Shown here in pieces: positions 1 to 6,816 of a DNA stretch of 11,028 bases. The notes under the pieces were generated by a model that was given only the letters and a program-made list of their open reading frames with translations, did not search any database and was not told where the DNA came from. The stretch is from an uncultured Treponema sp. GTDB taxonomy: Bacteria; Spirochaetota; Spirochaetia; Treponematales; Treponemataceae. The stretch's first letter is position 1. Each line of letters opens with the position of its first letter. The stretch spans positions 1 through 11,028 of the forward strand of contig CAKZZK010000247.1 in the NCBI GenBank assembly GCA_937885235.1, read 5' to 3'. A program made the position numbers and the translations under genes.

Positions 1-2
1 GG

Positions 3-278
3 GAAGGCAGCGATTTTTTCTCCGGTCTGGAAGAAAACTTCCACGAACTGCTTATCTCAAGCAATATAACCTATGAAAGCGCGACGTCTATCCAGAACAT
101 CATCAAGGGGCAGTACGAGTCATTCTCGCAGATAAACACAAGCCTTTCACAGATGAGCATAGGCTTTGATGAGTTTTCCCGCACCACGCAGCAGATAAAG
201 AACGTGGCAGAAAGGCTGCGCCAGACCTCGCAGGAGCTCACTGCCATCAGGGAGGAACACGATGGGGATAAAAATTAA
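3..278 (+). CDS. MCP-like chemoreceptor, C-terminal fragment (5' end outside window)
   Basis: The frame is open from the window edge to TAA at 276-278 and gives 91 residues of an alpha-helical coiled coil rich in Gln, Ser, Thr and Ile. The stretch YESFSQINTSLSQM matches in place and style the SFEQI...QI segments near the C-termini of the two receptors at 1989 and 3724. It therefore corresponds to the descending arm of an MCP signalling hairpin, with the second methylation-helix region. It ends without the NWETF-type tail that tethers CheR and CheB in enterobacterial receptors. The stop lies 17 bp inside the next gene, so this is the upstream member of the same operon. Membrane and tip regions are not in the window, so resemblance to the other three receptors there is assumed. 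Confidence 0.75.
   Translation, partial: EGSDFFSGLEENFHELLISSNITYESATSIQNIIKGQYESFSQINTSLSQMSIGFDEFSRTTQQIKNVAERLRQTSQELTAIREEHDGDKN
251..256 (+). promoter_or_regulatory. Ribosome binding site GGAGGA
   Basis: A strong Shine-Dalgarno match, 5 nt before the ATG at 262 and inside the upstream receptor gene. It fixes the start and supports translational coupling. Confidence 0.8.
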
Positions 279-1992
279 GACCTTTGAGCAGCGCATTTTT
301 CTGACCAGCATTCCCTACAACGCGCTCTCTGCCCTGCTGATTTTCTTATACGGACTCATCTTCATCACCATGCCACCGGAAGTCATTATCCCCGTCCTGG
401 TGATAGCGAGCGCTATCTTTGCCCTTGAGCAGTTTCTCACCGCCCGCTTTACGCATCACTTCATCACCCAAGGGCTGTCTAACGACATCGCCTACTTTTT
501 TACTTCCGGCATGGAAAAGAAGGAGCAGCACGCCCTTATCAAGCACATTCTGCGCTATCCAATCCACAAGGCTCTGGAAACCTACTTCCACTTTGTCGCG
601 GGTTCCTTTTTGCAGTCCGTCGCTTTTGTCGGCATCTTTCACTTTGACCTGTACACGACGAGCACCTTCTTTATCATCTGTACCGTCACCACGTACATCG
701 CCTTTGCGCTTTCCCTGCACAACACCCAGCTGCAGTGCTCAGCCGCAATCTTTGCCATCACGGAGCGGATGCCAGCAGATGACATCATAGACAAAAAGCA
801 TTTCTTTGGCATACCGATGTTTGCGCTCTTCTTGCTGTATGTAACGCTGCCGGTGGTTCTCTGCATAGTCCTCTGCATTCTGGTGGTGCGGCTCAACCAC
901 ACGGAGCGCACGATGATATACATATCGCTCGTCAACATAGCAACCATAAGCGCGCTGGCCACTCTGTTCTTTCAGCGCATAAGGCGCTACTCAGCCCTGA
1001 TGACTCAGATGCTGGGCGCCATCAGCGAAAACAAGACGAAAAACATCCGCCTGATTCCGACGGACTTTTCCAATGAAATATCCTACTCCATACACCTGCT
1101 CAACAAGACGCTCCTCCTGTTCCGCAAGTTCATCGCAGACACCTCGCGCATCAATACGACCATCAACGACTCTGCAATCAGCCTTTCTTCGATTGCCAAT
1201 GAGACGGCATCAACCTCAAAGGAGCAGTTCGCCACGTCGGAAGGGATACTCCACACTATGGAAGCAATCTCTGACAATTCAACCAAGATACAGGTGACGG
1301 TGGACGAGGTTATCAATGTGGCTAACCAGACTTCTGACCAGGTGAACAAGAATTTCAAGAAGCTCCACAGCAACCTTTCGATGATGAAGGACATCACCGA
1401 AGCAAACCAGACGACCATCAACGGCATACAGAGTCTGTCGAACAAGCTCAACAACGTGCAGGACATTGTAAACCTCATCAACTCCGTCGCCACGCAGACA
1501 AAGATAATCGCCTTCAACACTGAGCTGGAAGCGGGCGGCAACATGGAGTCTGACAGCGTGGCAAAGGAGATACGCCTGCTTGCGGACAAAACCATCACGC
1601 TCACCAAGGACATACAGACAAAGATTGACAAGATCAAGCTTGCCAGCGAAAATCTCATCGGTACGGGACAGAACTGCATGGACAAAATAGCGGAAGGAAA
1701 CGAAATCTCCACGCTGCTGGAACAGCGTTTCGTCAGCATCCAGAGTTCCGCAGCCGCCACCACTGCGAATTCCCGCCAGATAAAGGACTCAATCGAAGAG
1801 CGGGCGAAGGAATTCAGCCAGATTGTCCTTGCCCTGCAGCAGATAAAGAGCGATTTGGGGAACATAAATGCCTCCTCGCAGGTCATATCCACCACCGTGC
1901 ACAGCCTGCAGCATGACTCCCAGCAAATCCAGAACCTCATAGATAAACTGAATGCCTCCCCGCAGGCAGACGGACAGGAGAAAGACTTATGA
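262..1992 (+). CDS. Six-helix methyl-accepting chemotaxis-like receptor with shortened signalling tip
   Basis: The 576-residue protein is probably an inner-membrane receptor. Hydrophobic helices lie near residues 20-37, 41-58, 110-128, 134-152, 182-209 and 218-237. The links outside the membrane are very short, so there is no periplasmic sensor domain. A degenerate HAMP-like stretch (about 238-290, with NEIxxxxxLLN) leads into a long coiled coil. A methylation-type Glu-Gln pair is at 321-322. The hairpin tip is at about 405-440 and contains QTKIIAFNTELEA, recognisable as the MCP signalling tip (E. coli Tsr QTNILALNAAVEA). After it the turn reads GGNMESD and then rejoins the family at VAKEIR. 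That is about four residues fewer than in the two downstream paralogues or Tsr, and the Arg equivalent to Tsr R388 is absent. The start is supported by GGAGGA at 251-256, 5 nt before ATG. Coupling to CheA/CheW is inferred from family and is doubtful given the tip. Confidence 0.88.
   Translation: MGIKIKTFEQRIFLTSIPYNALSALLIFLYGLIFITMPPEVIIPVLVIASAIFALEQFLTARFTHHFITQGLSNDIAYFFTSGMEKKEQHALIKHILRYPIHKALETYFHFVAGSFLQSVAFVGIFHFDLYTTSTFFIICTVTTYIAFALSLHNTQLQCSAAIFAITERMPADDIIDKKHFFGIPMFALFLLYVTLPVVLCIVLCILVVRLNHTERTMIYISLVNIATISALATLFFQRIRRYSALMTQMLGAISENKTKNIRLIPTDFSNEISYSIHLLNKTLLLFRKFIADTSRINTTINDSAISLSSIANETASTSKEQFATSEGILHTMEAISDNSTKIQVTVDEVINVANQTSDQVNKNFKKLHSNLSMMKDITEANQTTINGIQSLSNKLNNVQDIVNLINSVATQTKIIAFNTELEAGGNMESDSVAKEIRLLADKTITLTKDIQTKIDKIKLASENLIGTGQNCMDKIAEGNEISTLLEQRFVSIQSSAAATTANSRQIKDSIEERAKEFSQIVLALQQIKSDLGNINASSQVISTTVHSLQHDSQQIQNLIDKLNASPQADGQEKDL
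1976..1980 (+). promoter_or_regulatory. Ribosome binding site AGGAG
   Basis: Located 8 nt before the ATG at 1989, inside the end of the preceding receptor gene, whose stop overlaps this start as ATGA. Confidence 0.75.
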
Positions 1993-3731
1993 CATTCAAA
2001 CGAAACGCATTGCTGCTCAGCTTTGCCGCAGACATCGTTGTGGCATTTCTCATTTTTTTCTATGCCATGCTCTCCACACTGCAGCCGCTCGGCGTTGCGA
2101 TAAAAGCTATGAAGGATCTGCTCATCCTCCTCATCGCAATGCAATGCTCTATTGTGCCGCTCATCAGATACATCATCGTCTACCGCGTTGCAAATGACTG
2201 CGAAACCTATGACTCCACGACAAGCTCTCGGGAGCGCACAAAGCTGCTCGAACGAATCAAGCAGCTTCCCTTCATAAACGGCATTCTGACGGGCATTTAC
2301 TTTGTGAGCATTGCCATCACTATGTCGCTGACTTTCAGCATCAAATTCAATTCGCCGCGGGATGTCTCTTCGATTATGTTCATGGAGCTGCTCAGCGGAG
2401 CTTTTTTCTCATCGCTTTTCGCCTACAGTGTGATGAACAGGGTATGCGGCCGCTACGCAATCAAATTGGTAAAAGACGGCGTGGACAAAGCGTATGCGGC
2501 GCGGAAAAAAATATTCGGTCAAAGCCTGTGGCGGCAGATAGGGCTCTACATCATCATTCCCTTCCTCCTTATAACGGCTATAACCTGCACCATTATCATC
2601 ACGGGCTTTCTGCCGCTGGACAATCCCGCGCTCCGTCCCCCGCACAACCTCCAGATAAAGCGGCTGCTCATCAACTCTGCCTGCAACATGGTGCTGCTGC
2701 TCTGCCTTATCATGCTCTTTTTTCTGCGCTTTTACCGGAGCACACGGACGATGGCAGGCACCTTGGAAAAAATACGCAACAGCAGGCTGAACACCACAGA
2801 CTTGCTGCCCACCGACCTGCACGATGAAATAGCCTACGGCCAGTATCTGGCAAACGAGACGATACTGCTGCTTCAGCACACGCTCAGCTCCGCAAGCACC
2901 ATCGGCACCGGCATAACGGAGTCATCTCGACAGCTCATCTCCATATCAAACGACACGGAAAGCACCGCACTTGAGCAGTCGGCTGCCACCACGGAAATTC
3001 TTTCCACGATGGACAGCAACAACGCGCTCTCAAAAAATATAGAGGAGCGGATTATCCACGTTGCTGAAATTGCTGACAAAACAGTGCAGGATGTATCTTC
3101 CGGCTGCCAGATCTTGCAGGATTCGCTGGCAAACAGGCAGCAGATCATGGACGCAAACAACACCACGCTAGACGGCATCAAAGAGCTCAGCGGCAAGGTA
3201 AATTCCATCTGGGACATCGTGAACCTCATCAATTCCCTCGCTGACCAGACAAAGATAATAGCCTTCAACACGGAGCTGGAAGCAGCCTCCGTGCAGTCGG
3301 ACAAGCAGAACTTTCGCAATGTCGCTACGGAAATCAGGCGTCTGGCAAACAATATCATGGACAGCACGAAGGAAATAAAGAATTCCATAGGCGAAATCCA
3401 GAACGCCGTGGATATGCTCGTGCGTTTCTCTCAGGCTAACACGCTCCAGATACAGCAAGGCATGAAGATGGCATATTCGCTTGAAGGGAGCTCCCAGAAC
3501 ATAAACGTCTCATCCCGTCAGAATGCGGATGCGGCAAATGAAATCAAGAGCCTCACCAGCCAGCAGACAACGTCTTTTGAGCAGATAAGCAAGACATTGC
3601 AGCAGATAAGCATCAGCATACAGCAGTTCTCTCTGTCAACGCAGACGCTCATCGACACGTCAAAGACACTCAGGGAAAATGCAGACAAGCTCGGAAAAAT
3701 CAATAACGCAACGGAGGAAGCAGATGACTGA
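1989..3731 (+). CDS. Six-helix methyl-accepting chemotaxis-like receptor
   Basis: The 580-residue paralogue has the same layout as the gene at 262. Hydrophobic helices fall near residues 8-30, 42-64, 97-113, 128-147, 183-208 and 228-247. A HAMP-like segment at about 250-290 contains LLPTDLHDEIAYG. An MCP coiled coil follows, with a methylation-type Glu-Gln pair at 329-330 in the context STALEQSAAT. The tip at 418-450 reads ADQTKIIAFNTELEAAS and then VQSDKQNF; the Asn and Glu matching Tsr N381 and E385 are kept, but R388 and E391 are replaced by Ser. The loop before helix 3 holds LLERIKQLP, matching IKHILRYP and VKIARFP in its neighbours, so the whole membrane module is homologous. The gene starts in a 4-bp ATGA overlap with the previous stop and has AGGAG upstream. 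Ligand and output partners are unknown; intramembrane sensing is an inference from the lack of an external domain. Confidence 0.9.
   Translation: MTFKRNALLLSFAADIVVAFLIFFYAMLSTLQPLGVAIKAMKDLLILLIAMQCSIVPLIRYIIVYRVANDCETYDSTTSSRERTKLLERIKQLPFINGILTGIYFVSIAITMSLTFSIKFNSPRDVSSIMFMELLSGAFFSSLFAYSVMNRVCGRYAIKLVKDGVDKAYAARKKIFGQSLWRQIGLYIIIPFLLITAITCTIIITGFLPLDNPALRPPHNLQIKRLLINSACNMVLLLCLIMLFFLRFYRSTRTMAGTLEKIRNSRLNTTDLLPTDLHDEIAYGQYLANETILLLQHTLSSASTIGTGITESSRQLISISNDTESTALEQSAATTEILSTMDSNNALSKNIEERIIHVAEIADKTVQDVSSGCQILQDSLANRQQIMDANNTTLDGIKELSGKVNSIWDIVNLINSLADQTKIIAFNTELEAASVQSDKQNFRNVATEIRRLANNIMDSTKEIKNSIGEIQNAVDMLVRFSQANTLQIQQGMKMAYSLEGSSQNINVSSRQNADAANEIKSLTSQQTTSFEQISKTLQQISISIQQFSLSTQTLIDTSKTLRENADKLGKINNATEEADD
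3713..3720 (+). promoter_or_regulatory. Ribosome binding site GGAGGAAG
   Basis: GGAGG ends 6 nt before the ATG at 3724. It decides the start in favour of 3724 over the in-frame ATG at 3679, which has no SD and would overlap the previous gene by 53 bp. Confidence 0.85.
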
Positions 3732-5451
3732 CAAGACAGCATTCAGTTCAATCGTATACAAGCGGGGCATACTGCCCAACCTCATTTCGGCAGGAACGGT
3801 TTTTACGTATGGCGCTTGCTCCATCATCATTCCTTTTGAGAAGCTTAAATCGACGTTCATCATTGTCGGAATTGTCGTGCTTGCCGCAGAGTTCATCTTT
3901 TCTCCGCTCACCAACAATATCCTCACCAAGAAAATCACCGAGGGCATTGCGGACTGGAAGGGAAAAAAGATGACCGATACAAAGTCGCTGACAGCCCTCT
4001 TTGTAAAAATCGCGCGGTTTCCCGCAAAAAAGGGCTTGCAGACCTTTCTGTATTTCTTTATCTGCGCCACAATCATCGTAACCCTCTGCGCAGTGCTGCC
4101 GCAGGTAGACATTCCCTTTCAGCAAATCTGCATAGTGTATGCTGCGTTTACCTTTGGCTCTTACATTGCCGGACTGCTTGCCATTAACTATTCGGAAAAG
4201 ATTTGCAGCGGCTACTGCGAGCAGCTTTTGGAACAGGGAATTGACAGGGAGCTCATCGACAAAAAGAAACATTTCGGCGTAAGCCTCAGCCTCCGTGCCT
4301 TTTTGTACCTCATCATCCCGCTCTTTTTCATCGGCGGCATGCTCCTCCTCATTCCCCTGCAGGTAGCGGGAGAAGAAAACGTCGTTGCGCTTGCAATCAT
4401 AATCTCAAAGGTCGGCTTGATGGGCTTCATCAATGCCGTCATCTACATTGCGCTTTGCAGGATTTTCCACAAAAATATAAAGGTGAACGCCGACACGCTG
4501 GCAGAAGCCATAGAGGAAATCATCGCCGACGGGCAGCAGCGCATCCACATCAGGACGAACCTCTTTGACACCATGCAGTACAACATCCATCTGCTCAACG
4601 AGATTGTAAACGATTACGCGGCGCTGCTGGGAAAGGCGCACCGCATCAGCCAGGATGTGCTGAGCACGACGGAAAACCTCGCCGCCATCTCCAAGGAGCT
4701 GGAATCAACCTCTATGGTGCAGAATGCCGATGTGCAGGAAATTTCCATGACGATGATGAACGCCCAGGGCTCTCTCAACAACATTGCGGCAAAGCTCACC
4801 AATGTCTCTCAGGGCTGCGAGCACACCAAGACGGACGTTATGCAGAGCTTCGATGTGCTCAAGCAGAACATAGAGCAGATGCAGCAGATTGAAACGGCAA
4901 ACAAGGACATCATCCAAGGCATATACAACCTCACCCAGCAGATAGACAAAATCGGCTCTGTGGTAGTGCTCATCACGGATATAGCTGAGCAGACAAGGAT
5001 TATAGCATTCAACGCGGAGCTTGAAGCGGTCAGCGCGGGGAACCAAGGCAGGAATTTCCACATCATCGCTTCCGAAATACGGAGGCTTGCAAACAGTGTC
5101 ATGGAGAGCATCCATGAAATTCAGTCCCACATAGACAGCATACAGCAGGCTTCGCAGTCCCTCATCACGTCCTCACAGCGCACCACGCAGTACATTCAGG
5201 AAGGTATGCAGATGTCGCAGGATGTGGAAAGGCACTTCGGCAACATACAGAATTCTGCGCATGACACTTTCTCACAGATAATGGAAATAAAGAGCATTAC
5301 AAATCAGCAGACTATCTCGTTTGAACAGATTCTCGCGACCATCAGCCAGATAAAGACGAGCATACAGACTTTTACCGGCTCTACAAAGTCAATCAGCAAC
5401 ACCGCCACGCAGATACAGCAGGCTGCGGGCGGACTTGCAAAGCTACATTGA
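3724..5451 (+). CDS. Six-helix methyl-accepting chemotaxis-like receptor, least divergent tip
   Basis: The 575-residue protein is the third complete paralogue and the last gene of the operon. Hydrophobic helices lie near residues 17-36, 43-60, 107-124, 134-153, 190-212 and 221-244. The loop between helices 4 and 5 ends in IDKKKHFG, close to IDKKHFFG in the receptor at 262. The HAMP-like part at 245-290 is weak and lacks the Asp-Glu-Ile motif, reading NLFDTMQYNIHLLN. The tip at 430-453 (AEQTRIIAFNAELEAVSAG, then NQGRNF) keeps the canonical turn length and the Gly-Arg pair, but has Ser for Tsr R388 and Asn for E391. The usual Glu-Gln methylation pair of helix 1 is Val-Gln here (332-333). The start at 3724 makes an 8-bp overlap with the previous stop and gives a length equal to its neighbours. 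The 3' end overlaps the convergent peptidase gene by 9 bp, so no room remains for a normal terminator. Confidence 0.9.
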   Translation: MTDKTAFSSIVYKRGILPNLISAGTVFTYGACSIIIPFEKLKSTFIIVGIVVLAAEFIFSPLTNNILTKKITEGIADWKGKKMTDTKSLTALFVKIARFPAKKGLQTFLYFFICATIIVTLCAVLPQVDIPFQQICIVYAAFTFGSYIAGLLAINYSEKICSGYCEQLLEQGIDRELIDKKKHFGVSLSLRAFLYLIIPLFFIGGMLLLIPLQVAGEENVVALAIIISKVGLMGFINAVIYIALCRIFHKNIKVNADTLAEAIEEIIADGQQRIHIRTNLFDTMQYNIHLLNEIVNDYAALLGKAHRISQDVLSTTENLAAISKELESTSMVQNADVQEISMTMMNAQGSLNNIAAKLTNVSQGCEHTKTDVMQSFDVLKQNIEQMQQIETANKDIIQGIYNLTQQIDKIGSVVVLITDIAEQTRIIAFNAELEAVSAGNQGRNFHIIASEIRRLANSVMESIHEIQSHIDSIQQASQSLITSSQRTTQYIQEGMQMSQDVERHFGNIQNSAHDTFSQIMEIKSITNQQTISFEQILATISQIKTSIQTFTGSTKSISNTATQIQQAAGGLAKLH

Positions 5452-6342
5452 TTTTGCCGCGGCGAGCGTCAGAAGGATATTGCGCATAACACGGAAGCTT
5501 TCCTGCGACAGGGAAGCTTCATTGTCTTGCTCGGTGTGGAAGAGCCGCCAGGTACGCGGCAGACGCTCCTTGTAGGAATATTCCACCTCTTCGCCGGAAA
5601 GCCGCCGTTTCTTGCTCGCCTCTCGGTTCAGCACCTGGTCTGCAAGCCCCTTGCTGCGGTTCAGCTCCCGCGCATAAAGCGATGCCTCCTCTGCGGGAAG
5701 CATGGTGATGGCAACGGCGGGAATGCCGCACGCAAGGAAAGAGGCATTGTCGCTATACGGCACAGGCAGGCTCATCCATCTGCCGGGGCTGGCGCGGCGG
5801 AGCAAGTCCTGACTGCGTTCATAGAGGTCGTTAAAATGCTTCACAAACTGGGACGATATGTGCGAGGGCAAGAGCGTGCGCGCAAGTATGGGCACCTCTC
5901 CCCTGCCGCATGCGTCAAAGACGTAAACATCGTCATTTGTAATGCCGAGGCGGCGGAACACGCTTGCAATGCCAAACGCCCCCTGCTCGCTCACCCCTGC
6001 ATTCCAGCCAAGCTCCTCGCCGTCGGTAAAGAAAATGCGCACGTTATGGAATGACGGATAATCCTTGAGCTCCACCGCCCAGTTCATTATCTGCCAGTCA
6101 GCGGCGCTGTTGTCATTCGCTCCCGGGCTTCCTTCAACCCTGTCATAGTGGGCAACCACGGTCTTTATCTTGAACTGGGGATTGTACAAAGCAGAACCAA
6201 ACTGCACCAAAATGTGCTGCTTGCCGTCTATGACCGTGCGCGCAGATTTTACCCCGCGCGCAGCAAGATACTGCTGAATAAATTCCGCGCGGTCAGCACC
6301 GGGAGCAATGAAATCTCTGAATTCCTGTGGCAGGAAGCTCAT
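5443..6342 (-). CDS. M28-family zinc aminopeptidase
   Basis: The 299-residue protein has the ordered metal and catalytic residues of M28 peptidases: His65 in VVAHYD, Asp77 in SPGANDN (bridging ligand), Glu109-Glu110 in TDGEELG (general base and ligand), Asp143 in VYVFDA, and His269 in LFHTEQDN. M28 enzymes are co-catalytic two-zinc exopeptidases that remove N-terminal residues. No signal peptide or membrane segment is seen, so it should act in the cytoplasm, plausibly on peptides or a modified amino acid; the substrate is unknown. The start at 6342 is chosen because GAGGA (6349-6353) lies 6 nt upstream. An ATG at 6348 touches that site directly and would add only Met-Arg. It follows the RRM gene with almost no gap, so the two are probably co-transcribed. 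The 3' end overlaps the last receptor gene by 9 bp. Confidence 0.88.
   Translation of the reverse strand: MSFLPQEFRDFIAPGADRAEFIQQYLAARGVKSARTVIDGKQHILVQFGSALYNPQFKIKTVVAHYDRVEGSPGANDNSAADWQIMNWAVELKDYPSFHNVRIFFTDGEELGWNAGVSEQGAFGIASVFRRLGITNDDVYVFDACGRGEVPILARTLLPSHISSQFVKHFNDLYERSQDLLRRASPGRWMSLPVPYSDNASFLACGIPAVAITMLPAEEASLYARELNRSKGLADQVLNREASKKRRLSGEEVEYSYKERLPRTWRLFHTEQDNEASLSQESFRVMRNILLTLAAAKSM
5494..5520. repeat. Perfect-length 12-bp inverted repeat, 3-nt loop, inside peptidase gene
   Basis: Arms at 5494-5505 (GAAGCTTTCCTG) and 5509-5520 (CAGGGAAGCTTC) pair over 12 bp with one wobble position around loop CGA. The hairpin begins 42 bp after the stop of the receptor operon and lies within codons of the convergent peptidase gene. 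No T-run follows on either strand, so it is not a textbook intrinsic terminator. It could slow or end receptor transcripts or protect their 3' end. Confidence 0.6.
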
Positions 6343-6348
6343 CCGCAT

Positions 6349-6353
6349 TCCTC
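6349..6353 (-). promoter_or_regulatory. Ribosome binding site GAGGA overlapping RRM stop codon
   Basis: GAGGA shares GA with the TGA stop of the RRM gene and lies 6 nt before the ATG at 6342. This favours 6342 over 6348 as the peptidase start and suggests coupled translation. Confidence 0.65.
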
Positions 6354-6666
6354 AATACCGATTGTCGGGAACGTAGTTGCGGGGAGAGTCCCCCTGTCTG
6401 GGACGGCGTGGCCTTTGCGGCTTTTCTTCAGCCATGCTCACCCGCACCCGCCTGCCGTCAAGCTCCCTGCCGTTCAGTCCGGCTATGGCGCGCATAATAA
6501 GGGACTCGTCAGCAAGCTCCACAAAGCCAAAGCCCTTTGACTGCTGCGTCTGCCGGTCCATGATGATTGTGGCGGAAACAATCTCTCCATAGGGGGCAAA
6601 GAAACGGCGCAGTCCGTCTTCATCCGTGCTGTAACTCAGATTACCGATATAAATCTTTTTGGACAT
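6352..6666 (-). CDS. Small RRM-domain RNA-binding protein
   Basis: The 104-residue protein is a single RNA recognition motif plus a short basic tail. RNP2 is IYIGNL at residues 5-10 and RNP1 is KGFGFVEL at 44-51, with the aromatic residues that stack on RNA bases present in both. The fold spans about residues 3-80. The tail (about 81-104) is rich in Arg and Pro. Stand-alone RRM proteins of this size occur in spirochaetes, cyanobacteria and several other bacteria; they bind single-stranded RNA and, where studied, affect mRNA stability or cold response. Target RNAs cannot be inferred. The start is supported by AAGGAAG at 6672-6678, 5 nt before ATG. The gene is first in a unit with the M28 peptidase directly downstream. 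Confidence 0.93.
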   Translation of the reverse strand: MSKKIYIGNLSYSTDEDGLRRFFAPYGEIVSATIIMDRQTQQSKGFGFVELADESLIMRAIAGLNGRELDGRRVRVSMAEEKPQRPRRPRQGDSPRNYVPDNRY

Positions 6667-6671
6667 AAATA

Positions 6672-6678
6672 CTTCCTT
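6672..6678 (-). promoter_or_regulatory. Ribosome binding site AAGGAAG of the RRM gene
   Basis: Shine-Dalgarno-like purine run, 5 nt before the ATG at 6666. It shows that this genome uses SD-led initiation for this gene, unlike its divergent neighbour. Confidence 0.7.
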
Positions 6679-6699
6679 GGGATATTTTTCCTTTATTTA

Positions 6700-6728
6700 A
6701 AATTAGCATAAATATATACAGCTGTCAA
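6700..6728 (-). promoter_or_regulatory. Sigma-70 type promoter of RRM-peptidase unit
   Basis: On the minus strand TTGACA (6723-6728) is followed after exactly 17 bp by TAATTT (6700-6705). TG sits one base before that -10 box, giving an extended -10. Transcription should begin near 6693, giving a leader of about 27 nt that contains the SD site. Confidence 0.65.
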
Positions 6729-6801
6729 GCAAAACTTGCCCCGTTTCCACAGAAAAGTCCCGCCTTATTTGCATTTTGTACTTTTATTTTTCCCAAAGTC
6801 G

Positions 6802-6810
6802 TGCTATAAT
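6802..6810 (+). promoter_or_regulatory. Extended -10 promoter of the deaminase gene
   Basis: TGC followed by a perfect TATAAT (6805-6810) forms an extended -10 element. No good -35 is seen at 16-18 bp, which extended -10 promoters tolerate. Only 6 nt separate TATAAT from the ATG at 6817, so the predicted transcription start is the A of the start codon. Confidence 0.65.
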
Positions 6811-6816
6811 TCTTCT

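Noticed and set aside
1083..2144. Antisense open frame of 353 codons across the first two complete receptor genes
   Set aside because: The translation is Ser/Cys/Met-rich without domains and lies opposite clear MCP coiled coils; it spans two real genes.
3679..3723. Upstream ATG extending the third complete receptor by 15 residues
   Set aside because: No SD, a polar extension absent from paralogues, and a 53-bp overlap. The ATG at 3724 has an excellent SD.
6774..6783. TTTTGTACTT shared with 10452-10461 in the other promoter region
   Set aside because: A 10-base AT-rich match at different distances from the -10 boxes is compatible with chance.
6736..6816. TTG-start extension of the deaminase with a hydrophobic stretch resembling a signal peptide
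   Set aside because: It lacks an SD and crosses the TATAAT promoter, and the family starts close to the KAELHIH motif. The hydrophobic stretch is translated promoter DNA.
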